From assembly GCA_025526915.1 (NCBI GenBank), contig JAHLKH010000035.1, positions 62,001 through 126,000 on the forward strand: a DNA stretch of 64,000 bases. Reading direction: 5' to 3'. Positions 1 through 15,740 of this stretch are shown here, one piece after another; the stretch's first letter is position 1; every line of letters starts with the position of its first letter. The notes beneath the pieces are model-generated. The model was not told where the DNA came from and searched no databases. It saw nothing but the letters and a program-made list of their open reading frames with translations. Origin of the DNA: Entophlyctis helioformis. Lineage: Eukaryota; Chytridiomycota; Chytridiomycetes; Chytridiales; Chytriomycetaceae. Made by a program: the position numbers and the translations under genes.

Positions 1-986
1 CCACCATGGAGCCCATTGATCCAGAGTTCCTGGACGGCATTGTGGCATTCAACCACTACATGTTTGTTCGTAACGGCCAGTCGAATGACACGCTCCCAGG
101 CGCCTTTGACCGGTTTGCTGCGATCCTGTGCAAAGTGAACCAGAAGGCGGTCGACATTGTGATCCCCGTGTATCTGCCGTCGCGCAAGTGCTTCTCGGCC
201 ATCCTGGTGCAAGTCAAGAATCAGTCGGCAAAGGTTTCTGCTCAAGAGGCCCAGGAAATCACGGATGCGGCCGCCGACTTTTCATTTGGTAGGATACGCC
301 CTATCTGGTGCTGTTTCTCAGCATCCACAGAGATGACCCGAGTCTCATGTTCATTCAGCAAGACGCGGAACATGCCAATGTAGGTTTGCCTATAAGGCAT
401 GCCGGCATCCCTGCCTGTGGCTGATGTCTGACGCTCTTTGATGCATGTCTGGACAGCGGTCGATTCTCATGGCTCATGGACTGGCTGGACTCTACGACTA
501 TGACGGTTCATTCATGGACAAGTCGATCCTGGCCGACTTGGTTTGCCTTCGCGAGTCGCCCCGCATGAAGATCCCCCTCAAGGACAAGGCCAATTGGGAC
601 TTTTACGACCATGTCAACCCGCTCAGTCAGGTCCAGTCAGCATCTGCGGGGCTTGGAAGTGGCGCCATGGTTAGTTGGATGAACGGCGTTTGAGATATCG
701 CCTCTTTGTGATGGCCACTGACATGCAAGATTGTTGTGGCAGTCTGGTCCGAGTGGAGCGTCTCTGGCTGGAGCAAGCGAGGCAGGCCCAAGTTCGAGCG
801 AAGAAGGCGTCCAGGCTGGCCAAGCGCCAATATTGCCTCGGCGTCTGGTACGTCTCGAGCGGCAAAGAGAGAGTCTCTCGCCCCAGCTCGTGTAGCAAAG
901 CGTGGCCGTCGTTGATGGGCCTTTTGTTGCAGATGCGCGATGACAGACGTTGGCGCTCTTGCATTGCATCCCTTCCACTTGAATGA
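1..986 (+). CDS. Crinkler-type NTPase/nuclease, C-terminal part only (copy A)
   Basis: This is the 3' end of a gene whose N-terminal NTPase half lies outside the window; the first base coincides with the exon start seen in copy B. The first exon contains a PD-(D/E)XK-like nuclease core: an Asp in the strand DIVIPVYL, then the strand AILVQVKNQ with a Q-x-K in place of the usual (D/E)-x-K. A GT-AG intron (380-456) joins to a second exon with the family-like stretch around SILMAHGLAGLYDYDG. Compared with copy B, the segment 290-345 carries a 2-base and a 1-base difference that shift and then restore the frame. Another shift near 675 is needed to reach the last open stretch, which stops at 986 at the same residue as copy B. 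Known family: CR/Crinkler effectors pair a P-loop NTPase with a restriction-like nuclease. Whether this copy is functional cannot be judged. Confidence 0.6.
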
Positions 987-1189
987 AGATCTGATTGCCA
1001 GCTTCTGTTCTCATTCGAATGGCATCTTGAGATGCGGCATTGCATGCTCTTGCTGCGTGGCCACCTGTGCACGATCAGGGTCTGCCGCCTCTTGTTGCAA
1101 CTGCCGATCTGCGTCCAGCGGCAGACTGTCCAGCAATGCCAGGCGTGCCAAGCTTGGTGGCTGTTGGGATTGTGAATTGCATTTCCACC

Positions 1190-1224
1190 AGACATCACAG
1201 CAGACATCACAGCAGACATCACAG
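1190..1224 (+). repeat. 12-bp minisatellite in the left arm (3 units)
   Basis: About three copies of the unit AGACATCACAGC. The right arm has about five variant copies at 16031-16090, so the array length differs between arms. Confidence 0.85.
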
Positions 1225-1534
1225 AGCGTCCAGCTGCTGCTCCGTCGGCACATCCCCACCAACCCACCGCTCGTGCTCTTCTTGCCACACTCGCCACTCC
1301 GTCACGTGTCTTCTCACGTGTCTTCTCACGTGACCCAGCAGACATCCAGCCAGTTCCCACTTCAATTCATTTCATCAACGATCCTGCCGATCAACCAAGT
1401 GGGTCGCTGGCAACCGAGGTTGGTGGTGTGACGTCCTCGCAGATGTCTGTGTGTGTGCGTCGTCCACTGGCCGTCCATGCAGGCTGCTGACTCTTGGCCC
1501 ATGCATGGTACTCTGCCCGCATTGCTCCTCAAGA

Positions 1535-2145
1535 ATGACGACATCCGATCCCACGGCAGGCATGGACGCCTTGCTGGACCTCGAGACCATGTGCGTCGAG
1601 CCCACAGCCATGCCGACGCTCGCATACACACTCGCATATACACACACACAACTGACAGCTACGCACACACACACACACATACGCATGCAGGTTTGAGAAC
1701 TCGGGCTGGGAAGACGGATACAGAGACGGTGTCAAGGCCGGCCTGCTGGAAGGCCAGGTGTTTGGCAGCGAGAAGGGGTTCCAGTTTGGCTTCGAGGCCG
1801 GCTTCTATGGCGGCATGGCCGAGCTCTGGCGGCTGGTTCTGTCGACCAGCAGCAGCCCTTCCACACCGTCGTCTGATCTGGGGCTGCCGTCCAAGTAAGT
1901 CGGTCCGTTGAGCTGTTTGTGCACCAGAGGATACTGAGATGGCGTTGGTGGACAGGACGCTCAAGCAGGTCGAGTTGCTGGCCGAGAGCGCGGCCAGGTT
2001 CCCAAAAGACAATGCCCGCGACGCCGATCCGCAGCTGGATATCGAGCGGCTGCGTGGCCGGTACCGCACTGCAACAACGCTGCTCAAGGTGTCTGAGCCT
2101 GGATTCCGCCCAGCCAACACGCAGCAGCCAGGCCTTTCCTTCTAG
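1535..2145 (+). CDS. LTO1: LTO1/ORAOV1-like protein (Yae1-domain Fe-S assembly adaptor)
   Basis: Spliced from three exons (1535-1590, 1691-1894, 1956-2145), giving 149 codons plus stop with clean GT-AG borders. The middle exon carries the deca-GX3-type repeat typical of Yae1/Lto1 proteins: GWEDGYRDGVKAGLLEGQ, then GSEKGFQFGFEAGFYGG, with Gly every four residues. The third exon carries the C-terminal helix pattern with LDIERLRGRYRTATTLLK. In yeast Lto1 works with Yae1 to bring the ABC protein Rli1 to the cytosolic iron-sulfur targeting complex, serving ribosome biogenesis and recycling. In-frame ATGs at 1505, 1535 and 1562 are possible; 1535 lies just beyond the end of the inverted repeat. The gene converges on RIC1 with 97 bases between stop codons. 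Intron 1 holds an AC-rich microsatellite. Confidence 0.8.
1626..1684 (+). repeat. (AC)n microsatellite in LTO1 intron 1
   Basis: Broken runs of CA/AC dinucleotides immediately upstream of the intron 1 acceptor. Confidence 0.85.
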
Positions 2146-2242
2146 TCTCCCCATTCACTCCGACCGCCATGTGTATTTAACGGGCAATATGCAAGCGCCA
2201 AAGCTATGCCCCCTCCTTTTTATACTTGTCCCATTCAGTCGG

Positions 2243-5200
2243 TCATGGCACATGCGTCACAGAAAGCGCCAACGCATGCTCGAGATGCTTGGCGAGCTGG
2301 CGGTATCCGCGCGCCTTGGTTTTCATGAGCGCGTCTTTGAGGGATGGGAACATGGGCGTGGCAGCCTCTGTCTCGAGCACATCCAGAATGGCGTGGTGGT
2401 CCAGCAGCATCGCGCCAAGAAGAATGGCAAGCGCAGGGAAATGCCCGCGCAGTGTTGCCTTGAGCAGGTTGCTGTCGCGAGCCAAGGGGGTCAGTCGCAG
2501 AAACCACGCCAATCGTGTCAAGCATCATCAACGCACCGAATCTCTTCTTCGCGCCGGTTGGCTGGTCGCCGTGGTGCGCCGCGCGCAGATGGCCGGCGTC
2601 CCTTGCGTGGCATGCCAGGAACGTTGGGCTCGCTGTCATCCAGATTCGCACTGCTGCCTCCTCCCATGCCCGCACCGCTCTCAAACGCGGACGAGTGCAC
2701 AGACCTGCGGCGGACCGGGCTGGATCCAGCCGAAAAGTCGTCTGTCACGTAGAGCACTGCATGTCAGTGATGCGCGTCCAATGTGTGTGCGGTTGAACCA
2801 CCAAAGCGTACTCGGGAAGGGCCATCCGAACTGGTCATGCAACGCCATCAGTGTCTTGAACGTGTCCGTGACGAGTGCCTTGGTCGCCTCTCTGTTGATC
2901 CGCAGCCACCATCATCCTTGTCAGCATCCCCTTATCAGCGACACGGTCCACAGTGGCTTGGACACATACTGTTCCCGCTCAAGCCATTCGCCGAGGTTGA
3001 TCTGGAACAGCGTGGCGTAGTAGCCGAGGTCGCGGAACCGCTGATCAAGCAGAACGACCTTGGCATGGTCGTTGATGAGCGAGTCAAAGTACGCCTGTTG
3101 TACAAGTACGCGTATCGATACGGGTGAGCAAGCATGCACACAACCACGCGCCAATGCAAGTCCATCCATACAATGTCCAGCCCCTCGCTTGACTTGTCCA
3201 GCTGGTCGCTTCTGTTATGGCAATCAAGAGTGAGACGCAACACCCCGGCGAGTCCCAAACAGCAAAGTGGCATTACCGCGGCACATCTTGGCCAAGAGCC
3301 TGCATCTCAGCCTCATGCATGTTCTCTCCTTCTGCTTGCCATGCATGTGTGAGCGACGGATGCCAGCTTGTTGCTCAGCTACAGCCAACCCACCATCAAT
3401 ATTGCGCAAGAACCGCGCAAGCTCAGAGCCCATGTTGTAGTCGCGCATTTCAAACGACTTTTGCAGCAAGAGCACCGCGAGCTGGCTGCTGACAGCCGAT
3501 GTCTCGAGTGTCTGGATGATGATCAAGTACGATGTCGCTGTCCCGAGCAGTCCTTCGTCGAGCGATCTCTGCCAAGCCACGCATCTGCAGTGTCAGCCGA
3601 CGGCGTCCGACTGTCGCATGCGCAAAGCCACGCAAGACATGCCTGGAACATGGCCTTGGGATCGCCAACGACTGCGAAAAAGTACTTCCACAGCGCCATC
3701 TCGCTTTTACGAGCGCAGTTTCCAATGATCTCGAGATGGCGAGGGAAGCGCTGCACAAACCGAACCGTTCTTGTCAGCAGCGACTCTGTCAAACGCAAAC
3801 ACGAGACGTGTGTGAGCCATGACTATCCCAACCCATGCCAATAACAGCATGGCATCCGAATCAGGGACAACGCCACACACCAGAGGTCGCTTCAACCTTC
3901 TTGTCCGCCTCCTCCTCAAGGACGGTGTGCAGCAGGACTTCGAGCGCGTGGCTGAAATACTCGAGCGACTGGTAGTTGGACGAAAACACAAACGCCTTTT
4001 GCTCAAACCTGTGTTCCCAAAGCGTCAGTCTGGCTGCATGCACCCATTTCCCTCACAGAGCAGCACCATAGTTACCCAAGAATAAGCAAGTGGCGGATGA
4101 TGTACTGCAAGAACAAATGGCTCTGTCACAGGGCAAGCAACGCATGCGTCAAAACATCATCCGCGCGACAAGAGTCACGGCAAGGGGCAGACAAGCCAAC
4201 CTTTGCGTCTGTGCCAAACTGAGAAATGTCCAGCGATGTGCTCAGCGACAGACGCTTCTCGATGCCAACAAGCAGACCCTTTTGAATGAGAACGGCTGTT
4301 TGACCATGCTAGTCAGCCATGGAGCACAGATCCACTCTGCACATTCGCCAATGGGACGCACTCAGCGGGTAGTAGTCGACTGAAATGTTGAGTGCAGCGT
4401 CCAGAAACGAGCTGTCCACGCCCTCGACAGGATCGACAATGATGTTTGTCAGAATCTGTCCAACGCCACCAACAGTCAGCCAGTCAGCCAGCCAGCCAGG
4501 CAGTGAGAGTCACAATGGCGGGCATCACGGCAACCATCCATACTTTGACACTCGCGCCATTGAACGCCCACATGGTGTTGGAAAACTCCTCAATCTCATC
4601 CTCGTGTGCAGAGATCCAAAAGTGCTCCGTGTGCGTCGCAATCTGCAGTGCCTCCCATGCATCGCCACGCTTGGAGATCATGTGCAGGGACCCGTTGCGC
4701 AGCACAACAAACGGGTTGTGGATCATGGTCTCGATGGAAATCTCGCCTGGCGGCGGGAAGCGAGCCACGGCCTGCACGGTGCCGCCCCAGCCACCCACCA
4801 CATCTTGCATCGAAAAGGCCTGCTGCGGCCGAAGTTGAAGTCGGTGGCCTGTCGAGTCGCGTCAGACACCTGCCAGTTGGGATGGCAAACCACTCGAGAG
4901 GTCTGCTGAGCATGGGCATCGCCCTTACCGCTGGCAGACACATGGATCGAGTAGTATCGCACGACATGGTCGGCGCAGTAGAGCAGGAGATGCGAGTCTG
5001 TGTTGTTCATCACCAAGACGGGGTGCGGTAGCCGCTCGATATGCAGCAAGTTGGCATGGTCCAGCTTGGTCTCTCTTGAAAAGACGCGGATCTGTGTGCC
5101 ATCACCCCGCATCAGTCCTGGTCCAAGTGGTGCATCGACGGGTCGGACAGCTGCTTACTTCTGATGCGTGCGAGACGACATCTTGACAGGCGACAATCAG

Positions 5201-8014
5201 CATGCTTCGGAACCACAGCATCCCTCGGACAACAAAGCTTTGCTCCTGTTCGGGTGAACAGGGTCAGGCAGAGAGCGACATGCAGCCTGTCAAACCGTGG
5301 CGCATACCTGATGCTCATTGCCAAACAGCTTCCACTTTCCAGAGAGCGTGTTGTAGTGCGCAAGTCCTCGCGTTCCGGCGACTGCAATGAAATGCCCCGC
5401 AGAGTTGATGGACACATACTAGCACGTCAAAGCGCGTCAGCCTAACAACAACGGCAGCACGAGACGCAGCCTATCGAGCAAGGGACGCACACGAATCGGC
5501 CAGTTTTCGGCAAGGTACACACTGGGAATCTGCCGAGGCGACATCACACAATCGGCCAGTGAGTGCCTGCAATCTGCAGATCGCCAAAAAGGATGCAAAG
5601 CACGCTACCTGGATGGTCTCCCAGTTCATGGGATCGAGACTCGTGGCATCAACGTCTGTGTACAGACCCTCGTAGAGAAGAAGACGGTCGTCTTGCAACA
5701 GACAGACGTGGCGGCTGTTGCTCTGTGGGCATGGTTTGCATGGATCAGCGCATGCCGACTGACGGCGTCAAGATGAGCAGAGTGGGTGGCTTGCATACCC
5801 AAGAATCGCACGTGAGGATGGATGCCTTGGCGAATTGGAGGACGTAAATGTCGACAATGACCTCTGTCGTAAGCCGTGTCGGGAATATCAGTCAGTCGTC
5901 GGAGGGATCATCCAACCATCCGTGCCGACCCACCCTTTTCATATGGCGACGATGGAAGCACAAACAGATCGTGGCCGCTGTCGTCCCAGAACTGCAAGGC
6001 AAGATCAACGGAGCATCAGTGAGAGTCCATTGCTGGCTGCCGTATGTATGCAGTCGATACAAAACACACCAGTCCTGCGTGCCAGTGAAGAAGAGTTCGT
6101 TGGTGTTGTCGACAATGCCGTCACTGTCCGGCCATGGATAAGTAACCGGGACCAGCAGGGTGCTCGGCTGATGAGCACGTACGATGAATGCACAAACGTG
6201 TCTTCGGACACGGTGCTCATGAGAAGGCTTCCATAGACACTCCACACCGACATGCCGCCATAGATCCAAGCGACTGCGAGCGCATAGCCGTCATGCGTCC
6301 ATGACAATGCCGTTGCAGCGCTAAGGCGGATCGGCGCCTTGGCATCGCCCGGTTTGGATATGGCCATGTTGTGGGAATGCACGACTTGATGAACATCGTC
6401 TGGAAGGTCAAACACGTGCACAACGCCCTGCAAGTTTCCAACAGCAACAAGCGTAAAGGTTGGATTGAAGGAAATGGTCGTCGCAGGCACGTCGTCGCCG
6501 CTTTCGTTGTAGAAGCAATGTCCTGTCCACTGGTCCTGGCCGGGCGCCTCCATATCTGCGCTCATCTGAATAGCAGTTGGTGTCAGGAATGTCCCTGGTT
6601 TGACGTTTGAGAAGGAGCAGGCAAGCCGTACCTGCTGATCGCTAACGGTACGCTGTGCAACATATGCACGGCCCTCGAGAGACACAAGCCGAAGACGTAG
6701 CGTTCATCGTGTAGCACAATCTGCGTGATGGCTGGAGAGGCAGATGCACATTGGTCAGCATGTGCACGGAAACCGTGGCAGGGAGGCAACGACTTGCAGT
6801 CTTTTGGATCGACGATAAAGTCAAAGTCGGTCAGCGGAATGGTGCCCGCGATGTTGACTTCGCCAGACCAGAAGAGCGACAGGATGGACGGCGGGCTGTT
6901 CGTGCAGATGAGGATCTCTTCAGCAAGGCCGATGCCACTGGCAGGCGAACAGGTTGCATGAGAGCGAGCACGTCAGTAGTGCCGCGGCTTGAGCACGAGC
7001 AGGTGAGGAGCCACCGACCATTGAGTGCCCGAGTCGATCTCCAGCGCCATGCGGAAGCGCAGGACTCTGTTCATGAACGCCTTGTTCTCTCCAGGGCCAG
7101 GCGCCATGTGATGCGTCGAGCGGAAATAGCACTCGAACAGTTTGTTGTCGAGCTCAATGATGTCGTAAAAGTGCATGAAGCCCTCGTTGGTCTGTCGATC
7201 CCAGGTCAGCCATGGCCCAAAGCGATCAGAGCAGCAAGTGCACGCGCAGGTGCAAGTGCACGCAACGCCACGCACCAGAACAACGAGCTGCGTGCCGTCT
7301 GGCTTCCAGATGAGATCGGCGTTCTCTCCGTCCTCGTCAAGCGTCTCTTGGGTGCGTACGACCTTGGACAGAAGCACATCTGGCTGGGCATGCACGCAAA
7401 CAAGCCATCAGTCGACGCCACCGCTGCAGCCACAGCCGCCCAAAGGCGGCAACTCACACGAATGGACCACAGATGGACGGTGTTGTAGGTGATGGACGCA
7501 AACAGCTGCGCGTGCGGACACTTGCGGATGGCCAAGATGGTCGGCTGGTGCTGCTGGTTCTGCTGGTGCTGGTGCTGCTGCTGCTGGCCGTGGCTGCCGG
7601 GCTGCAAGTCCTTGCGGCGCCTTGTCTGCTTGCCTGCCGAACGAGGCGACGAGGCGACTCTGCGCCGCTTGCTGCTGGCGAGGCCAAGGCAGCGAGGGTT
7701 TCAGCGGCATCCTGGAAGCTGGTGGAGCGAGTGGAGGCAATGGTCTGCACGGTGGGCAGCAGCAGGTCAGCGGCAGCCGGGCCGTCGCCGGCAGCGGCGT
7801 CGGCGTCGGCGTCGTTAGGCACGGCCGGCGGGACAGCCGGCTGCGAGCGAGGGTTGGCGTAGTCGTCGTCCGAGAGCGACGACGAGGACGACGACGACGA
7901 CAGGCGGTTTGCGGCGGCGGTGGCGGCGGTGGCCGAGGAGGGCGGCGAGAAGGCGCCGTCGCGCTCGGCGAGGCGCTCGGACAGCACCCGCGGGGCACCG
8001 ACGGCAAAGTACAT
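2243..8014 (-). CDS. RIC1: RIC1, Rab6/Ypt6 guanine-nucleotide-exchange factor subunit
   Basis: A long multi-exon gene with many short introns. It begins with MYFAVGAP, matching the MYF-x-x-G-x-P start of RIC1, followed by a Ser/Ala-rich insert. The N-terminal WD40-like part includes FASITYNTVHLWSI, NADLIWKPDGTQLVVL, FVLAVGNLQGVVHVFDL-like and LSWTHDGYALAVAWI. The C-terminal RIC1 domain is clear: YFSHALEVLLHTVLEEEA, CARKSEMALWKYFFAVVG, SYLIIIQTLETSAVSSQ and LLDQRFRDLGYYATLFQ. With Rgp1 it forms the GEF for Ypt6/Rab6 on Golgi membranes in endosome-to-Golgi retrograde transport. Individual exon borders were not all resolved. The C-terminal exon ends in HALALSVTHVP. The gene is divergent from the DYRK1-like kinase, sharing a short upstream region of about 365 bases. 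Confidence 0.85.
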
Positions 8015-8378
8015 CTGCGGTCGTTGTTGTTGTACTTGTGGTTGTGCTCGTCGTGCTCGTCGTGCTCGTCGTGCTCGTCGTGGTCGTCTCTGTGCTCGCC
8101 GACGCCTCGTGCAAGATCGCCCGCGTTGGGCTGTTGAGCAAAACGCGACGAGCAGCAGTCGAACGCAGCACGCACGCAAACTCCGCTCGCCACGCACAAG
8201 CTTTTGGCCGCCACGGTCGCCTGGACTTGCCTGCCCCTTCTGGACTTGCCTGGACTTGCCCGGCCTCAGCAGGGGACGCACCCGCAGCAACCGACAGCCG
8301 CATCTGACAACGTCCAACAACGTCAACAACAACGTCAACAACAACAGCCTGCTGGACCGCCTGCCCGTGCTGCCCGCC
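8015..8378. promoter_or_regulatory. Shared upstream region between RIC1 and the DYRK1-like gene
   Basis: The 364 bases between two divergent start codons must hold both 5' leaders and promoters. It contains a 9-bp tandem array (unit GTGCTCGTC, 8037-8090) on the RIC1 side and CAACAACGT-type repeats (8308-8346) on the kinase side. No clear TATA box was seen. Confidence 0.45.
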
Positions 8379-12081
<3,703 letters not shown>

Positions 12082-12199
12082 GCAAACGGCACATTCTGCA
12101 GCATGTGGACAGTCACCCACTCACTCACTCACTCACTCGCTCCTCGCTCACAAGCCATTGTACACGCACACACATTCACGACTCGACACAACCCGCAGA

Positions 12200-12205
12200 A
12201 ATAAA
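12200..12205 (+). terminator. AATAAA polyadenylation signal of the DYRK1-like gene
   Basis: AATAAA lies 119 bases after the stop codon, preceded by a TCAC tetranucleotide run at 12117-12139. The MOV10-like gene ends on the other strand 88 bases further on. Confidence 0.5.
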
Positions 12206-12292
12206 AGAGCAATCTCAAGCCGCATGCAAGCATCGTTCATTATCACAAATAACATCCATCATATCAGGCAAAGGGAAAACAAGGTGATGCCG

Positions 12293-15200
12293 TCACTCGA
12301 AATCGCGCCAAGCCACTTCCGTGTTGGGCTCGACCTCTTCCAGCTCAGCCTGCTCAAACGCAACAGCTGGGCAGCAGACTCGGCATCGACGGGGATGAGC
12401 CCAGCATACGGATCCACGGCAACGGCAGACGCCTCCGCCTGGATCTTCTTGATCTCCGTGATGGCAGCTGCGGGCATGTTCTTGCACGCACTGCGCTCGT
12501 AGGCAAACGTGATCCACGCGCGCCACGACGGGTCGCGCAGGAGGATGTTGGCGTTGCCGACAATCAGCAGCAGCGACTTGGCGCGCGTGACGGCCACGTT
12601 GAAGCGCTTGGGGTCCGCCACAAAGCCGAGGGCGAAGCGCGTGTCAAACGCCAGGTTGTCCGGGTTGGACCGCACCGTCGAGATGATAATGACCTTGCGT
12701 TCCTGGCCTGTGCACCACGCGCAGTGGCATGAGCAGCTGGCACTGGACAGCAACAAGCAGAGTATGCGTCTGCAATCTTACCTTGAAAGGCATCGACACT
12801 GCCAACAGTGGTGTTCTCGAATCCCTTTCGCGCGAGCACCTTCCGCAGCTTCTCAGCCTGGCGGTTGTACGGCGTGATGATGCCCACGTCCGCGCCAGTG
12901 ATGGGCCGGAACATGCCGCGACTGTCGCGCAGCTTCTCGACCAGCTCGCAGACCATCATGATCTCGGGCACATTGAACCACGACGGCGAGTTGCCCTCGC
13001 GCTCGTCCTTGCCGTCCACATGGTAGAACATGAGCGGACACTCATCGTTGGGAAGCTCGGGCCAGGTAAGGTACTGGTTCGCCTGCATCTCGTCGGCACA
13101 TGGACGCAGCTCGCTGCGGTAAAAGAGCGCATTGGGAACAGACAGGATGTCTGGGTGCGACCGGTAGTTGTTGAGCAGCTTGACCGAGAGCACCGACATG
13201 GCCTTTTGGTACTGCTCCAGGTCGGATGCAGCGACCTTGAGACGCGGGTGGTGGCGGAGCTTGAGCTTGGGGTCGTACGTCACGTCATTGGGCGAGACAT
13301 AACCCATCAGCCGCTCAAGCAGCGACACGCCAAGACCAAAGTATGTCGCGACCTTGGAGTGGAGGATGGGACCGAGCTGTTTGTGGTCGCCTGCAAGAAT
13401 AAAGCGCGTTGTCGGCGGATACTTGAAGGTGTTGAGCGGGATCATGACCTCGGGCTCAAGACCCTGTCCAGACTCGTCCACAAACACGTGCGTGAAAAAG
13501 TCGTCTGGCAGACCCGCGCCATGCAGCATCGATGCAGAGCAGCACGTTGTGACCACGACACGGAACTTGAACAGATGGGCAAGGGGAGGCATGTCGTACT
13601 GGTTTTCGCTGTCAGCCTCGTGGTATGCAAAATCCTTCATGCCGGCCCAGCTCGACGGCTGCGTGCGGAAGAATGCGTTCAGACGCAGCATCTCGCGCTT
13701 GCCAATGTGTGTCGCCAGTCGCTCGAGAAGGAGATCGGCCGCCGAGTTGCTCGGTGCACAAACCAGCAAACGGGTGCGATTGTCGCGGAAAAAGATCTGC
13801 TTCATGGCCTCGACGAGCGTGACGGTCTTGCCTGTGCCTGGCGGGCCAAAGAGCAGAAACGGAAAGGGTGCGTGCAAGCCCTGCGTGATGATCGAGATGG
13901 CGCGACGCTGCTCGGCATTGCTTGTGACCGATCTGTTGTACGCCGAGAACTTGAACTTGTCGGCGGCCGAAATCTTGCCAGGAGCCAAGAGAGCCTCCAC
14001 GCGGATGTTGAGTTTGGCAAAGTCGTGGTCCATGCCGAGAACATGCTGGTACGAGGCTCGATGGCTTGGTGCATGCGGCGAAGGGCGACGCGGTTGAAAG
14101 TGAACTCGACAGAGTACTTTTGGCCCGCGATGAAGCTGCGGTTGAACGACGAGTCGAAGCTGAGAATGACATTGAGCTCCTCGACCTTGGAACAGACGCC
14201 CTCGAAGCATTTCGCGCTCGGATTGTTGGCTTCCTTGACCAGCACCTTGTCGCCACGGATCACCGACGGGCGCTTCTCAGCCAAGCCTTCGACGCGCAGG
14301 ACGTACTTGCCACCAGCCTGGAAAGTCAGAACTGCGTCCTTGAGCGAGTACTGCTTGATGTCGACCTCCATCTGGATCTCCTCGGCCCACAAGAGGTTGT
14401 TGTAGAGCTTGCTGTGCGCATCGGCTGCCGTCATGTCCTTGGGAATAAAGTTGGCCAGGAACTCGGACGAGCTGCTTTGGATCTTCTTCGACTCGTCGCG
14501 CAGGAGACAGTCACTCATTGTCGGCGGCACATCAAACTGATTGATATTGCGTGCCCATGGATAGCCACGGCCGCCTTGCTTTGGTGCCTTCACCATGTCA
14601 TTTGCATGAGCGCGCTTCAGGGACGTTGCAATGTCACGATCGTCGCGCTTGGGTCGCGTATCGACATATGGCGCGACCGGACGGATGGCATCGAGAATGT
14701 CCTTGTCTCCAATGAATGCCCTGAACTTGCGGCTGATGCCAAACTCGAAAGCACCCTCTGTCCGGAAGTTGAAGCGGAAGGCAATCTGCGCAAAGCCCAT
14801 GTGCAGCGGCGTGTACAGAAAGTGGATCGTGTCGATGCTGCCAGCCTTGATGACGCGTGGGAAGCCTTGGTCTCGCACTCGATTCTCATGCTGTCAAGGC
14901 GTGTCAGTTGTGCAAAGCAACCGATGGCAGCATGGGAACGGCAAAGATCACTGACCTGCGCGGCGTGCCATTGACCATGTCTGGGAACAGGATACTGGCA
15001 GACTCGTGGCCGGCATTTTTGATCTGGACGCCGAGACGGTAGCTGGCCCGAGCATCTGAATTGGAGAAGGGCACGGCATCGATCTCGAAGCTAGACTGCG
15101 GCGGCAGCTCGATGCCGCCCTTGACCGCCTGGCGCTGCAGCTCGGCCTGTGTGAACTTGTAGACACGCTCCTTCTTGTGTGCAGCGACGACACCATGTGG

Positions 15201-15714
15201 TAGGTGTGCGTCTTCTGTCCTTGCAGACGACGTTGCAGATCTTGCACTCGAGCGGGTTGGCAGGCCGAGCAGGGGCAGCCGAGCCATTGCTGTTGATGCC
15301 GAGCGAATTGAATGCATCAGCCAAACCGTCTGCGTCGGCATCCGAGGCGGCGCCATCCGAGCAGCAACGGCGGCCAGATGCTTCTTGGACCGGACTGGTC
15401 GGCCAGCGATCTTTGCGACGTGCACATGACGCTGCAGACGTCGCAGGTGAGGAGCGTATGGCCGAACGGGCAACCGGCGATGGTGCAGACGCCTGTTTCA
15501 GTCATGCGAAAGCACGGCACCCTGCAGGCCGTTCATCAAGCCACAAGGCAGGTTAGTCGCAGGTGATGGGTTCAATGGGCGTGCAGAAAGCCAAGCTGCT
15601 GCTGTTGCTGCTGCTGGCTGCTGTTGCTGCCATTGCAAGGCAGCAAGGCAGCAAGGCAGCAAGGCGATGTATGGCTCACCATCGCTTCGGAACATATTTG
15701 CGACCAATGGCCAT
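12293..15714 (-). CDS. MOV10/SDE3-type UPF1-like RNA helicase with N-terminal zinc fingers
   Basis: A short first exon (15714-15680, [12 protein letters not shown]) splices to an exon at 15521 that completes a CCCH finger (C-x8-C-x4-C-x3-H, ending [10 protein letters not shown]). Two U1/zf-met-like C2H2 fingers follow (CDVCSVMC and CKICNVVC), their second halves lying in neighbouring frames. The MOV10-type region ([13 protein letters not shown]) and SF1 helicase motifs come next: Q-motif AEQRRAI, Walker A GPPGTGKT, motif Ia [17 protein letters not shown] box [46 protein letters not shown] and FNVAVTRAK. An intron separates VDAFQGK from QERKVIIIS. Relatives are 5'-3' RNA helicases in RNA silencing and transposon control. 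Frame breaks without introns lie near 15400, 15200, 14060 and 12345. The chosen stop gives a C-terminus ending VAWRDFE. Confidence 0.82.
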
Positions 15715-15740
15715 GTCGAGCTTGTCCTGTTTCCCCAGCG

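Larger units (their letters stand above)
1..1515 (+). repeat. Left arm of a ~1.5-kb inverted duplication
   Basis: The whole stretch reappears, reverse-complemented, at 15741-17268, with scattered substitutions and a few 1-3 base indels; by eye roughly nine bases in ten match. It contains the Crinkler-type nuclease tail plus the following non-coding flank. Similarity fades just after the shared CTGACTCTTGG stretch, about 20 bases before the LTO1 start codon. The left limit is the window edge, so the true repeat may be longer. Confidence 0.9.

Noticed and set aside
12729..14405. 558-codon plus-strand open frame antisense to the MOV10-like helicase
   Set aside because: Arises from codon bias opposite the helicase motifs; no independent motifs.
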